From Fusobacterium gastrosuis (GTDB taxonomy: Bacteria; Fusobacteriota; Fusobacteriia; Fusobacteriales; Fusobacteriaceae): a stretch of DNA of 64,000 nt. The notes beneath the pieces were generated by a model. It was given only the letters and a program-made list of their open reading frames with translations. It was not told the DNA's origin and searched no databases. A program made the position numbers and the translations under genes. Shown here in pieces: positions 1 through 9,967 of this stretch; positions within the stretch are counted from its first letter, which is position 1; every line of letters begins with the position of its first letter. The stretch is from assembly GCF_900095285.1 (NCBI RefSeq), contig NZ_LT607734.1, forward strand, positions 992,001 through 1,056,000, given 5' to 3'.

Positions 1-158
1 TTAACTAATAAGACAATAATTGCTAATTGCCATCCATAAATTGCTCCTGCTTGTGTTGATGAAACGATATGAGAACCTCCAACAGCAGCAGAAGCCATTA
101 GAATACCTGGTCCCATCGCCTTCATCTTACTTTGAAATGTTGATTTTTCTTCTGTCAT
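1..158 (-). CDS. Nramp-type divalent metal transporter, N-terminal part
   Basis: This gene runs off the left edge, and only the first 52 or so codons are visible. The translation begins MTEEKSTFQSKMKAMGPGIL, then has small residues with a GGSH motif and a hydrophobic stretch. This is the usual N-terminus of Nramp/MntH-like proton-coupled manganese or iron importers, where GPG followed by a first membrane helix is typical. The start at 158 is preceded by a good ribosome binding site (GGAGG on the minus strand). The family is fairly clear; the metal is not. Confidence 0.7.
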   Translation of the reverse strand, partial: MTEEKSTFQSKMKAMGPGILMASAAVGGSHIVSSTQAGAIYGWQLAIIVLLV

Positions 159-291
159 GAAATAAACCTCCGTAAATTTTTATGTAGAATTTTTGCATTA
201 TAGCATACTTAATAAAAAAATACTAGAAATTTATTATAATGGGTACTAAAAATTATAACAGAATTCACATATTATTTTATATTATAAATAT

Positions 292-320
292 TTGACTTTT
301 TAAATAATTTGTGATATAAG
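292..320 (+). promoter_or_regulatory. Promoter for the TonB-dependent receptor gene
   Basis: TTGACT at 292-297 and TATAAG at 315-320 are separated by 17 bases, a near-consensus sigma-70 promoter about 35 bases upstream of the receptor start. The ribosome binding site AAAGGAG lies at 341-347. I could not recognise a clear Fur operator. Confidence 0.6.
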
Positions 321-356
321 AATTTTGTAAAAATAAGTTAAAAGGAGTGAGAATGT

Positions 357-2465
357 ATGAAAAAAAATAAAATTATATTTATTTTATGCATCATTTTAAG
401 TAATTTTTCTTATGCAGAAAAAGCAGAACAAACTGTAAAATTAAAAGAAAGTTATATTAATTCTGACTATCTGGAAGTACAAAAATTAAAACCAACGAAA
501 AATATAATTGTAATTGAAAAAAAGGATTTTATTGATAAAGGTTATAAAAATTTAACTGAGATCTTAGATGATGTCCCTAGTATAAATGTTGGTAAAAGTG
601 GATGGGGAAGCATAGATATAAGAGGGCAAGGAGAAGATAGCAGTGATAAAAATTTGCAGGTGTTATTGGATGGAGCACCAATTACAAATTTAATAAATCA
701 TCCTCTACAAACGAATTATGATATAGTTCCAATTGAAAGTATAGAAAGAATAGAAATAATTCCAAGTGGAGGTTCAATTCTTTATGGATCAGGTTCAGTT
801 GGAGGAATAATAAATATAACTACGAATTTAAAAAGGATAAATAAAGGTAGTAAAAGTGTAGGCATAAATTATGGAAACGATTTGAAAGAATATAATGTAT
901 CTTTAAGTCATAATGTAAATGATAAGTTGGGAGTTCAATTAACTTATACCAATTCAAAAAAAGATTTATATTTTAAAAATACTTATAGAAATACGCAGTA
1001 TCTGTCGTCAGGTTTTAATTATAAAGTAAATGAAAATAATGAAATTTCTTTTAGATATAGCTTACTTGATGAGGATGGGAAATTTATAAGAAGTATACCA
1101 AGTGAAAAGTTGAATAGAATCGGTAAAAATTATGTGCCAGAAGATAAAGAGGTAACAATAGGATTAGATGATAAAGGGAAAAAGATAAAAGGAAAAATAT
1201 CTGGATATGCAAATGCAGAGAGAAAATTAGAGTCATTTAATTTTTCTTATAATTCAAAAATAAACTCAAATACTAAATATGTATTGGATACATTTTATAA
1301 TAAAGGAAATTTTGATAATTCTAATTTAGATTTAACAGTGTATCATAAAACTAAAGGTGTAAGAAATAAACTTTCCTATGAATATGGGGATAATACAGTT
1401 TTTGAAGGAAGTAATATTTTATTTGGTATCGACTATTATATACAGAATGCTGATTTAAACTATAATGATTATAGATATAATCGAAAGACAAAAAAATATT
1501 ATATAAAACCTTTATCATTTAAGTATGATAAAAAAACTTTGGCTTTTTATTTGATGAATAATTTAGTATATGATAAATTTAATTTTACTCAAGGTATAAG
1601 AAGAGATTACACTTATTGGGGCTTTGATAAACTTGCTGCACAAAATTCAGGAAAAGGTGTAAGTAAAAGAACAAATACTAATTATGAGTTAGCATTAGCA
1701 TATAATTATAGAGATACAGGAAAAATTTATGCAAGGTATGAAAGAAGTTTTACTGCACCAGATGGCTTAGAAATAACTGATGACTTTTCTAAGACAGATA
1801 TAACAGCTACAAAAGGTAAAGATACAATTTATGATATATATGAAATAGGGTTAAGAGATAAGATAGGCTTTTCAACCGTTGTTTTAACAGCTTTTTACAA
1901 TAAAACCGATAATGAAATGACTAGAAATTTAGTAATGGATAAGAATTTAGGGTTTGGAAGAAGTAGTATAAATATTTTAAAAACAGAAAGAAAGGGAATA
2001 GAGCTAAGTTTATCACAAAAAGTAGGAAACTTAACTCTTGAAGAAAGTTATGCTTATTTAAAGGGAAAAAGAAGATATAACAGTGAGGCAAAAAAGTATG
2101 AAGATAAAGATGTTGATTGGACTGATGCTGGATTAAAGAAAGTTCCAAAACATTCACTAACTTTAAAAGCTGATTATGCATTTAATGAAAAGTTTTCTGT
2201 CAATGCAAAATACCAATATTCTGGAAAATATACTAATTTTACCGATGAAAAAGAAATTCAAGGAAAAGAGGAAGAAAAGTTTATAAAATCATATTCATTA
2301 GTGGACATAGGCCTAAATTATAAAGCAGAAAATGGATTAATTTTTTCAGCAGGTATAAATAATTTGTTCAATAAAAAATATTTTGAATATGTTGGAGATA
2401 AAAAATACAGTGTTCAACCTGCAGAAGAGAGAACTTATTATATGGGCTTGAAATATACATTTTAA
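357..2465 (+). CDS. TonB-dependent outer membrane receptor
   Basis: A 702-residue outer-membrane receptor. It has a signal peptide (MKKNKIIFILCIILSNFSYA), a plug domain at about residues 45-155 with the typical runs NLTEILDDVPSINVG, IDIRGQG and VLLDGAP, and a long beta-barrel rich in alternating aromatic residues. It ends in Phe (MGLKYTF), as barrel proteins assembled by the BAM complex do. Length fits the siderophore, heme or cobalamin receptor families. The substrate cannot be read from the sequence, and no TonB/ExbBD or ABC importer genes are adjacent. ATG 357 is chosen over the upstream ATG at 353, which meets a stop after five codons. The gene stands alone, with its own promoter and a strong hairpin terminator. 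Confidence 0.9.
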   Translation: MKKNKIIFILCIILSNFSYAEKAEQTVKLKESYINSDYLEVQKLKPTKNIIVIEKKDFIDKGYKNLTEILDDVPSINVGKSGWGSIDIRGQGEDSSDKNLQVLLDGAPITNLINHPLQTNYDIVPIESIERIEIIPSGGSILYGSGSVGGIINITTNLKRINKGSKSVGINYGNDLKEYNVSLSHNVNDKLGVQLTYTNSKKDLYFKNTYRNTQYLSSGFNYKVNENNEISFRYSLLDEDGKFIRSIPSEKLNRIGKNYVPEDKEVTIGLDDKGKKIKGKISGYANAERKLESFNFSYNSKINSNTKYVLDTFYNKGNFDNSNLDLTVYHKTKGVRNKLSYEYGDNTVFEGSNILFGIDYYIQNADLNYNDYRYNRKTKKYYIKPLSFKYDKKTLAFYLMNNLVYDKFNFTQGIRRDYTYWGFDKLAAQNSGKGVSKRTNTNYELALAYNYRDTGKIYARYERSFTAPDGLEITDDFSKTDITATKGKDTIYDIYEIGLRDKIGFSTVVLTAFYNKTDNEMTRNLVMDKNLGFGRSSINILKTERKGIELSLSQKVGNLTLEESYAYLKGKRRYNSEAKKYEDKDVDWTDAGLKKVPKHSLTLKADYAFNEKFSVNAKYQYSGKYTNFTDEKEIQGKEEEKFIKSYSLVDIGLNYKAENGLIFSAGINNLFNKKYFEYVGDKKYSVQPAEERTYYMGLKYTF

Positions 2466-2467
2466 AT

Positions 2468-2547
2468 AAAAAAGCTACACCCAAATGAACTGCACCTCCA
2501 ATCTTCTGTCCAAGATTATGGGTGCAGTTCAAAAAGTGTAGCTTTTT
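2468..2547. terminator. Long nested hairpin terminator, bidirectional
   Basis: An 80-base nearly continuous hairpin. The outer arms AAAAAGCTACAC (2469-2480) and GTGTAGCTTTTT (2536-2547) enclose TGAACTGCACC/GGGTGCAGTTCA and an apical AATCTT/AAGATT pair around the loop CTGTCC. A-rich and T-rich ends make it work in both directions, ending the receptor gene (+) and the convergent ggt gene (-). It is much longer than the other terminators here. Confidence 0.75.
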
Positions 2548-2601
2548 ATGTTATATGAATATATTATTTTTTATAAATTTGAATATTTTGGTGAATAAAA
2601 A

Positions 2602-4293
2602 TTAGAATCCTAAAGCTTTTCCATCTCTTCTTGGGTCTGCTCCACCTCTTAATACACCATCTTTTATTGTAACTCCTTGAATACATGGATATTCAAGCCA
2701 TTCTCCACCATCTTTTAACTCATGACCAAGAGCTTTAAGTTCAGCTATTACATTTTTATCAATTCTTCCCTCATATGTAAGAGTTCCATAGGCATCATGA
2801 ATTCTTGGAAAATCAATAGCTTCTTGAATATCTTTTTCATAGTCAATTAATTGAATGATAACTTGTGCAATTCCTGTTATTATTTTTTGTGCTCCAAGTC
2901 CACCTAAACTTGCCACAGGTTTTCCATCTTTCAATATAATAGTAGGTGACATAGAACTTAAAGGTTTTTTGAAAGCTTCTATTGAATTTGCCTTTCCATG
3001 ACCAGTATCAAAATCATCCATCTCATTATTTAATAAAATTCCAGTTCCTTCAGCTACAACACCTGAAGCAAAAACACCATTTACGGTATTTGTAACAGCA
3101 ACAATATTTCCTTCTTTATCTATAATTGAATAATGAGTTGTATCTTTAGATTCAAATTTCCAAGGATCACCTTCAGAATAATCTTGAGATTTAGTCATAT
3201 CAATTTTATCTTTTAAAGTTTTTGCATAATCCTTATCTATAACACCTTTTAAAGGTATTTTTATAAATTCTGTATCTCCCATAAACTTTGCTCTGTCTGC
3301 AAATGCCATTTTCATACTTTCAGATAATAAGTGATAGAATTTTGTTGAACCAGCAGGAATATCTTTTAAGTTATAATTTTCTAAAATATTTAAAATTTGA
3401 ATTATGTGTGCCCCACCAGAAGAAGGAGGTGCAGAAGTTAATATTTCATATCCTCTATAAGTACCAGAAACTGGTTCGTTAACTCTTATATCGTAATTTT
3501 TTAAGTCTTCCAATGACATAATTCCATTAGCTTTATTTGTGGACTTAACAATAGCCTCAGCTATTTCTCCTTCATAGAAAGCTTTTTCTCCATCTTTAAT
3601 TATTTTTTCCATTGTTTTAGCTAAATCAGGATTTTTTAAAGTATCTCCTACATTATATGGCTTATTATCTTTTAAATAAATTTTTGCAGTTTCAGGGTAT
3701 TGTTGTATTAATTTTAATTCATTATTCATATCCATATTCATTATTGCAGAAACTTTATATCCGTTATTTGCTAAGTCAACTGCTGGCTGAATAACATCTT
3801 TACGATTAAGATTTCCATATTTATCTAAAGCGTAAAGAAATCCTTTTACAGCTCCAGGAACACCTATTGACTTCCCACCATGTTCCTTTTCATCACCAAT
3901 AACATTTCCATCTTTGTCTAATATCCACATATCAGGAGTAGATTTTTTAGGAGCAATTTCACGGAAATCTATAAATTTTGTTTCACCAGTTTTAGCGAAT
4001 CTAATTATCATAAATCCACCTCCACCAATTCCTGAAGATTGAGGTTCACAGACTCCTAGTGCAAAACCAACAGCAACAGCGGCATCAATAGCATTTCCAC
4101 CTTGTTTTAAAACATCAAGACCAATTTTAGATGCTTCATATCTTGCAGTGGAAACAACAGCATTTTTACCAGTGGCATCTCTTTCTGTTCTAAGCACATT
4201 TCCATTTTCGTCATAAGGGTTCCAGTTATTTGAATATGCTAGATTAGAACTTAATGTAAGAGCTAATAAAGAACAAAACAAAAACTTTTTCAT
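2602..4293 (-). CDS. ggt: Gamma-glutamyltranspeptidase
   Basis: An exported gamma-glutamyltransferase that cleaves glutathione and other gamma-glutamyl compounds. About 563 residues with a signal peptide (MKKFLFCSLLALTLSSNLAYS). GGT is made as a proenzyme that self-cleaves before a Thr; the motif TTHYS at about residue 385 supplies that nucleophile, and the SSGIGGGGF and NNEMDDF runs are also family hallmarks. The segment near residue 465 reads LGGLGAQKI, where most members have two glycines for the oxyanion hole, a mild departure. Start: a TTG lies two codons upstream, but ATG 4293 is 7 bases from AGGAGGT (4301-4307), so 4293 is preferred. In fusobacteria such enzymes feed cysteine and hydrogen sulfide formation from glutathione (inference). 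Confidence 0.93.
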   Translation of the reverse strand: MKKFLFCSLLALTLSSNLAYSNNWNPYDENGNVLRTERDATGKNAVVSTARYEASKIGLDVLKQGGNAIDAAVAVGFALGVCEPQSSGIGGGGFMIIRFAKTGETKFIDFREIAPKKSTPDMWILDKDGNVIGDEKEHGGKSIGVPGAVKGFLYALDKYGNLNRKDVIQPAVDLANNGYKVSAIMNMDMNNELKLIQQYPETAKIYLKDNKPYNVGDTLKNPDLAKTMEKIIKDGEKAFYEGEIAEAIVKSTNKANGIMSLEDLKNYDIRVNEPVSGTYRGYEILTSAPPSSGGAHIIQILNILENYNLKDIPAGSTKFYHLLSESMKMAFADRAKFMGDTEFIKIPLKGVIDKDYAKTLKDKIDMTKSQDYSEGDPWKFESKDTTHYSIIDKEGNIVAVTNTVNGVFASGVVAEGTGILLNNEMDDFDTGHGKANSIEAFKKPLSSMSPTIILKDGKPVASLGGLGAQKIITGIAQVIIQLIDYEKDIQEAIDFPRIHDAYGTLTYEGRIDKNVIAELKALGHELKDGGEWLEYPCIQGVTIKDGVLRGGADPRRDGKALGF

Positions 4294-4451
4294 AAACAAA
4301 ACCTCCTATATTAGAATAATAATATTATATATTTTTTTAAAATATAAGTAAAATGTACTATTTTTATAATAAGTATATATTTTAAAAATAAATAAATATT
4401 TTTAAGAACAGTATAAAAATATAGATATGTTGTAATAAAAAACAATAAAAA

Positions 4452-4485
4452 AACAGTTGAAAATATAAATTTCAACTGCTTTTAT
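4452..4485 (-). terminator. Rho-independent terminator of the flavodiiron gene
   Basis: The arms CAGTTGAAA and TTTCAACTG are separated by a short AT loop. On the minus strand the hairpin is followed by a run of T, just past the stop codon at 4491. Confidence 0.8.
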
Positions 4486-4490
4486 ACTTA

Positions 4491-5699
4491 TTATCTATCC
4501 GCTTTTAATTTTTCAGCCATAATAGAAGCAAGCTCTATTAGTTTATCTCTTTGTAAAGGAGTAACAGCACCTTTGATTTCAATAGGTTCTCCTAAAACTT
4601 CAAGTCCTGGAAGTCCGGCAGCGAAATCAGTAATTCCTTTAACTCCACCACCATTCCACATCATATTACCAAAAATTCCAAGATATCTATTTTTTAAACC
4701 ATAATTTGCCAATTTATGTAATAAAGGCTCAAGTTTTGGATAGATGGCATTATTATGAGCACAAGAACCTATCATAAGACCTTTGTATTTCCAAATAGAG
4801 CTAAATATATATGAATGATCTATTTTTGAGCAGTCATATATGATAACATCTTGGATACCACTATTTCCAAGCTCTCTACCTAATATCTCAGCCATTTCAG
4901 CAGTATGACCATACATACTTGCGTAAACTATAACTACACCTTCTTTTTCAGGTTCCATATTAGCCCAAAGTTGATATTTTCTTAAGACTCTATCTATATT
5001 TTTTCTCCAAAGTAATCCGTGAGAAGGAGCTAACATTTTTACTTCAACATTTGCTAGTTTTTTCATAATTCCATTAACAGGAGCACCATATTTTCCTACT
5101 ATGTTGGAATAGTATCTTCTCATTTCATCTTCAAAAAATTCATTGTTTACTTCATCATCAAATATGGCTCCATCTAATGCACCAAAACTTCCAAAGGCAT
5201 CGTTTGAAAATAAAATTTTATCTGTTAAATCGTAAGTCACCATTGATTCTGGCCAGTGTACCATGGGCATAGTATAAAAAGTTAATTTATGTTTACCTAA
5301 ATCTAAAATATCTTTTTCCTTTACAATTGAAATTTGTTCATCTTTTAAAGTTAATCCAAAATCTTTTAACATTGCAATTGTTTTAACATTTCCTACAACT
5401 TTCATTTCAGGATATATTTTTAAAAGTCCTTTGATTGAACCTGAATGATCTGGTTCAACATGGTTAACAACGATATAATCAATTTTTTTTGTTCCTATTG
5501 CTGCTTCTATTTTAGAGAAAAATTCTCCACCTTCTCCGGCATCGACACCATCAATAATACATATTTTTTCATCCATAATTAAATATGAATTGTATGTAAC
5601 TCCAGCATCTAAAGGTATATAATTTTCAAATCTAGCAGTTTTTCTATCATTTACTCCTATCCAAAGTACATCGTCATTAACTTTTGTACAACAATACAT
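4491..5699 (-). CDS. Flavodiiron protein (oxygen or nitric oxide reductase)
   Basis: A 402-residue cytoplasmic flavodiiron protein that reduces oxygen to water and/or nitric oxide to nitrous oxide, protecting an anaerobe. The N-terminal metallo-beta-lactamase-like domain carries the diiron ligands HVEPDH, then VHWPES, SNDAFG and APSHGLLW. The C-terminal flavodoxin domain begins at about residue 255 with VIVYASMYGHTAEMA, the FMN phosphate-binding loop. No rubredoxin domain is fused, so the electron donor is encoded elsewhere. GGGAGG precedes the ATG. It is a single-gene unit with its own terminator. Confidence 0.93.
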   Translation of the reverse strand: MYCCTKVNDDVLWIGVNDRKTARFENYIPLDAGVTYNSYLIMDEKICIIDGVDAGEGGEFFSKIEAAIGTKKIDYIVVNHVEPDHSGSIKGLLKIYPEMKVVGNVKTIAMLKDFGLTLKDEQISIVKEKDILDLGKHKLTFYTMPMVHWPESMVTYDLTDKILFSNDAFGSFGALDGAIFDDEVNNEFFEDEMRRYYSNIVGKYGAPVNGIMKKLANVEVKMLAPSHGLLWRKNIDRVLRKYQLWANMEPEKEGVVIVYASMYGHTAEMAEILGRELGNSGIQDVIIYDCSKIDHSYIFSSIWKYKGLMIGSCAHNNAIYPKLEPLLHKLANYGLKNRYLGIFGNMMWNGGGVKGITDFAAGLPGLEVLGEPIEIKGAVTPLQRDKLIELASIMAEKLKADR

Positions 5700-5840
5700 T
5701 TAATTTCCTCCCAATAACATTTAACAAAACAAAATAATAAGTTTTAAATATAATTTAATTTTTTTTAAGTATACCTTTATATAATATTAAATTTGTCAGC
5801 TTTTTGCAAGCTATTTATAAAAAAAGAGATTATTTTTTAT

Positions 5841-6515
5841 TTATTCAATTACCCCTTTTTTTAAATATACCTGTCTATCAGTAATCAAAGATAAATCTTT
5901 TGAGTGTGTAACAACAATAACTGTTTGATTAAATTCTTTATTTAATTTTTTGAAAAGGGAAAAAATAATTTCACTAGTTTCTTCATCCAAATTTCCTGTT
6001 GGTTCATCTGCAAGTATAACAGCAGGCTTATTAATCATAGCTCTTGCAATAGCAACTCTTTGTTTTTCACCACCTGATAATTGATTAGGTTTATGATTTA
6101 ATCTATCTCCTAAACCAACTATTTCAAGTAACCTTTTTGCTTCATTTTCTATTTCTCTTTTATTATTAAATTTATGTAAAAGAGCAGGAATCATAACATT
6201 TTCAAGGGCAGTGAATTCATTTAATAAATAGTGAAATTGAAATACAAAACCAAGAAAGTTATTTTTTATTTTATTTCTCTCGTCTTCACTTAGAGAAGAA
6301 ACATTTTTTTTATCTATCCAAATTTCTCCAGAATCAACTTTATCTAAAAGTCCCATAATATTCAATAGAGTAGACTTTCCAGAACCAGATCTACCAAGTA
6401 TTGATAGAAATTCCCCTTCTTTTATTTCTAAGTTTAGATTTCTCAAAATATGAAGCTTATTTCCTGTTTCAGAATAAAATTTATTAATATTTTTAAGTTC
6501 CATTATATTATTCAT
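5841..6515 (-). CDS. lolD: LolD-type ABC transporter ATP-binding protein
   Basis: A 224-residue ATPase subunit. It has Walker A (GRSGSGKST), the signature [14 protein letters not shown], Walker B (VILADEPTG) and the switch His (VVTHS). The ADEPTGNLD run is typical of the LolD/MacB/FtsE group. Its start overlaps the end of the upstream permease gene by 8 bases, so the two are translationally coupled. The pair probably extracts lipoproteins from the inner membrane. As in many non-proteobacteria there is one permease rather than a LolC/LolE pair, so a MacB-like export role cannot be excluded. Confidence 0.85.
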   Translation of the reverse strand: MNNIMELKNINKFYSETGNKLHILRNLNLEIKEGEFLSILGRSGSGKSTLLNIMGLLDKVDSGEIWIDKKNVSSLSEDERNKIKNNFLGFVFQFHYLLNEFTALENVMIPALLHKFNNKREIENEAKRLLEIVGLGDRLNHKPNQLSGGEKQRVAIARAMINKPAVILADEPTGNLDEETSEIIFSLFKKLNKEFNQTVIVVTHSKDLSLITDRQVYLKKGVIE

Positions 6516-7671
6516 GTCTTAAAGCCTCCACATTTTCAAGTTTAGCTGCTCTATATGCTGGGAAAATACTTGATATAAGTATAATTATTGAATTAGCAGC
6601 GACAACAGTTAAAATTTCTTTTATAGATATTTCAATTGGAATATTTTTTATATAATAAATTGTAGAAATGAAATTCATAGTATAATTTTTTATATACCAA
6701 AGTAAAACTATGGATAAAATTATTCCTATAATTATACCGATACCACCCAGTACAAGTCCTTGAATTAAGAAAATGTTCATAATATTTTTCTTTGAGAAAC
6801 CCATAGAACGAAGTATACCAATATCCTTTGTTTTTTCTCTAACTAAAGTATTTAGTGTAATCCAAATTAAAAAACCTGCAATTACAACTATAAGTGAAAA
6901 AACTATGATCATAATAGTTTTTTCTAAAGTTAGAGCAGATAGAAGAGCTTTATTTTGCTCTCCCCAAGTGTAGGTATAAAGGAAATCATCATCTGGAATT
7001 TTAGATTTGACTAAATCTGCTTTATACGGATCATCAAGCCTTATAGTGAGTCTATCGACACTATCTCCTTTATAGTTTATATATTGTGCAGTAACAAGTG
7101 GAATAAGAACCATATTTAAGTCATAATCATAAAAACCACTTTCAAATATACCCATAATTTCCATTTCAAATTCAGAATTTTCTGCAGTGACAAGTTTTAA
7201 TTTATCTCCTATATTCATGCCGGTTGAAACAGCAAGCTCTTTTCCAACTAATATTCCTTTTTTATTTTCTAAATCAATATTTCCATAGACTATTTTATCT
7301 TTTAAATCCATACTATTAATTGCTTTTTCTAAATCATAACCAACGATTTTTACCCCTGAAATATGTTCGTTAAAAAGATTTTTATATTTTATTAAACCTT
7401 GAGCTTCAACAGTCGGAATAACACCTTTTACATTTTCAATTTTTTCAATTTTCTCTGAAAATTCCTTATAATTTTCAAAGCCATCAGCTGACTGCACAGT
7501 GACATGACTAGATAAAGAGAGTATACTATTTATCATATTTTTATCCAGTCCATTGGAAATACCTATTGAAACTGTAAGTACTGTAATACCAATTAATACT
7601 CCTAAAATTGAAACTAAGCTTTGTTTTTTTCTTTCTAACATTTGTTTTTTAGCAATAAAAAATTCTATCAT
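6508..7671 (-). CDS. LolC/LolE-type ABC transporter permease
   Basis: A 387-residue MacB/FtsX-fold permease. One N-terminal membrane helix (about residues 18-38) is followed by a periplasmic domain (about 45-245) and three C-terminal helices (about 250-375), with the typical [19 protein letters not shown] coupling segment. It is the membrane partner of the overlapping ATPase. It lies 9 bases downstream of the PBP1C gene. The next upstream gene of the block encodes a large lipoprotein, which suits a lipoprotein-sorting role (inference). Confidence 0.85.
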   Translation of the reverse strand: MIEFFIAKKQMLERKKQSLVSILGVLIGITVLTVSIGISNGLDKNMINSILSLSSHVTVQSADGFENYKEFSEKIEKIENVKGVIPTVEAQGLIKYKNLFNEHISGVKIVGYDLEKAINSMDLKDKIVYGNIDLENKKGILVGKELAVSTGMNIGDKLKLVTAENSEFEMEIMGIFESGFYDYDLNMVLIPLVTAQYINYKGDSVDRLTIRLDDPYKADLVKSKIPDDDFLYTYTWGEQNKALLSALTLEKTIMIIVFSLIVVIAGFLIWITLNTLVREKTKDIGILRSMGFSKKNIMNIFLIQGLVLGGIGIIIGIILSIVLLWYIKNYTMNFISTIYYIKNIPIEISIKEILTVVAANSIIILISSIFPAYRAAKLENVEALRHE

Positions 7672-7680
7672 TGTTCTCCT

Positions 7681-9951
7681 CTATTTTTTTAATATTTTAA
7701 AATTGACTTCATCTCTTTTACCATCTGCAGTAACTATGGTAAATTTATGTTGTCCAGCTTCTAAATCAAAAAGTTTTTCTTCATCATTTAAAAATCCAAT
7801 ATACTTATTATCTAAGTACCAATACAAAAATTCTTTATTTGGATTATACAGTTTAATTGATAATTTTTGATAGCCTGAAAAATCCTTCGGTAAAGTTATT
7901 GATAAATTATTTGTAGGATAGGCAATTTTTACATCTCTATTTATTCCTACATCTTGACTATTTTCATAATAGTAGTTAGCAACTTCAACAGGATACTCTA
8001 AAATAATTTTTTCTTTAGCATCTATAAAATTTTCATTTCTAGAATCAATTATCTTGTTATTTTTGTCAACAAAAATTTTCTTTAAGTATGGAGATATTCT
8101 TAAAAGTTTGGCCTCTTTGGGATATTCTATAAATTTACTTTCAATATCATAAAATTTTCTATATCCAGTTTTTTCATCAATTTCAATTTGCCTTAAATTA
8201 TCACTTGGTTTTGCAAATGATTTAGGTTTTAGCTCGACTATATTAAAAATTTTAAAAAGTAAATTTCCAGCAGTATTTACACCAGAAAGAGTTGAAATTG
8301 GTTTATTAGAAAAATTTCCTAACCAAACAAGTATTGTATAATCAAGGCTAACACCGACAGCCCAAGCATCTCTAAGACCAAAACTTGTACCAGTTTTCCA
8401 AGAGATAGGCTTTTCATCTGAATATAGTTTTTCATTATCTGGTCTTACAACTTTGGATAAGGTTTCTAATGTTAAATAGCTGGCTCCGCTACTTATTAAC
8501 TTAGACTCTTTATTGTCAGAAAAGTTTTCATTTATATTAGGATTCACTATATATTTTAAATCTGAAAATTTTCCATAATTAGCTAATCCAACATAGAGTT
8601 TAGCTATGTCAACTGCTTTCATTTCACGAGTTCCTAATATAAGAGATAAGCCGTATTTATTAAAATTATCATCACCATATTTATCAATATTTTCTAGAAA
8701 ATAGAAAAATCTATCAACTTTATAATCCTCTAAGAGCTTAATAAAAGGAATATTTAGAGATTTGATAAGAGCTTCTTCTATACGAACCATGCCTCTAAAT
8801 TTATTATCAGAGTTTTTAGGATAAAAATTATTAAAGTAAATAGGAACATCAGGATATAGACTCTCACTGCTTATTAAACCATCATCTATTGAAAGTGCAT
8901 AGAGAAAAGGTTTTAATAGAGATGCAGGAGATCTTTTTATTTGTAGCCCATCAATTTCACTGTGATTTTTTTTATCTTTATAATTTTGAGAAGCAACATA
9001 GGCTAAAACTTCATTGGTTTTATTGTCTATAACTAAAGCAGCAGCATTATTAATACCTATTTGTTTCATATTATTTGAATAATCTCTAACTAGATTTTCA
9101 ATTTTAAAATGTAATTTATAATCCAGTGTTGTTGTAATGTTTTTATCGACATATTTATTTTTTATGAAATATGAAAACTGTGGAGTTTTATTTTCAAAAT
9201 AATGAACTTTTGTTGGAAGTTTTTCAAGGAGTGCAAATTTTAATTGCTGTTGATCAATAATTTTTTTGTCAGCCATTCTTTTTAATAAAAAATTCCTTTT
9301 TTCCAATAATTTTTCATTATTTTTTTTTAAATTTAAAATACCAGGTGAATTAGGCAAAATTGCAAGAAGACTTGCTTCACCATAGCTTAAATCCTGTACT
9401 TCTTTATTAAAGTATAGTTTTATGGCAGTAGAATAGCCTATTATATTTGAACCATAAGGAACATTATTCAAATACAATCTTAAAATTTCATCTTTTGTCA
9501 ATTCACTTTCTAATTTTTTAACCTTAGCTAGTTCAATAATTTTATTGAGATAAGTTCTTTTAGCTGGTTCTAAAAGTTTTACAACTTGCATACTTATTGT
9601 ACTGGCACCCATTTTCTTTCCGCCAGTTAAATTATTAAACAAAGATTTAACTATTCTGAGATAATCTATTCCAGAATGTTTATAAAATTTTTTATCCTCA
9701 TAGAAAATAACAGCTTCCTTTAAAATTTCTGGGATTTCATTTTCACTTTTTATATGCCATTGTTCATCTTTATTTAAAAATGCAGTAAGAATAGTGCCAT
9801 TTCTATCATATACAACTTGGCTATAATCAATTTTTTTTATAAGTTCTCTTGGCTTATAGGATGAATAAATCTTTAACAGAAACAAAGAAAATAAAAAAAG
9901 GAGAACTATGAAAAAAATAAAGAAATACTTCAATTTTATTTTTTTTAACAT
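7681..9951 (-). CDS. pbpC: Penicillin-binding protein 1C
   Basis: A 756-residue bifunctional peptidoglycan synthase of the PBP1C type. It has an N-terminal membrane anchor (about 10-28), a glycosyltransferase domain with EDKKFYKHSGID and GASTISMQV, and a transpeptidase domain with SPASLLKP (SxxK at about residue 340) and WKTGTS (KTG at about 518). The C-terminal BiPBP_C-like beta domain (from about residue 670) is diagnostic of PBP1C. The gene follows the alpha-2-macroglobulin gene by 16 bases, the conserved pairing seen as YfhM-PbpC in Escherichia coli. The ribosome binding site GGAGGAG precedes the ATG. Confidence 0.93.
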   Translation of the reverse strand: MLKKIKLKYFFIFFIVLLFLFSLFLLKIYSSYKPRELIKKIDYSQVVYDRNGTILTAFLNKDEQWHIKSENEIPEILKEAVIFYEDKKFYKHSGIDYLRIVKSLFNNLTGGKKMGASTISMQVVKLLEPAKRTYLNKIIELAKVKKLESELTKDEILRLYLNNVPYGSNIIGYSTAIKLYFNKEVQDLSYGEASLLAILPNSPGILNLKKNNEKLLEKRNFLLKRMADKKIIDQQQLKFALLEKLPTKVHYFENKTPQFSYFIKNKYVDKNITTTLDYKLHFKIENLVRDYSNNMKQIGINNAAALVIDNKTNEVLAYVASQNYKDKKNHSEIDGLQIKRSPASLLKPFLYALSIDDGLISSESLYPDVPIYFNNFYPKNSDNKFRGMVRIEEALIKSLNIPFIKLLEDYKVDRFFYFLENIDKYGDDNFNKYGLSLILGTREMKAVDIAKLYVGLANYGKFSDLKYIVNPNINENFSDNKESKLISSGASYLTLETLSKVVRPDNEKLYSDEKPISWKTGTSFGLRDAWAVGVSLDYTILVWLGNFSNKPISTLSGVNTAGNLLFKIFNIVELKPKSFAKPSDNLRQIEIDEKTGYRKFYDIESKFIEYPKEAKLLRISPYLKKIFVDKNNKIIDSRNENFIDAKEKIILEYPVEVANYYYENSQDVGINRDVKIAYPTNNLSITLPKDFSGYQKLSIKLYNPNKEFLYWYLDNKYIGFLNDEEKLFDLEAGQHKFTIVTADGKRDEVNFKILKK

Positions 9952-9967
9952 AGTTCTCCTCCATTTT

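Noticed and set aside
7553..7870. A 105-codon plus-strand frame across the lolC/pbpC boundary
   Set aside because: It is antisense to two well-supported genes and has no family resemblance.
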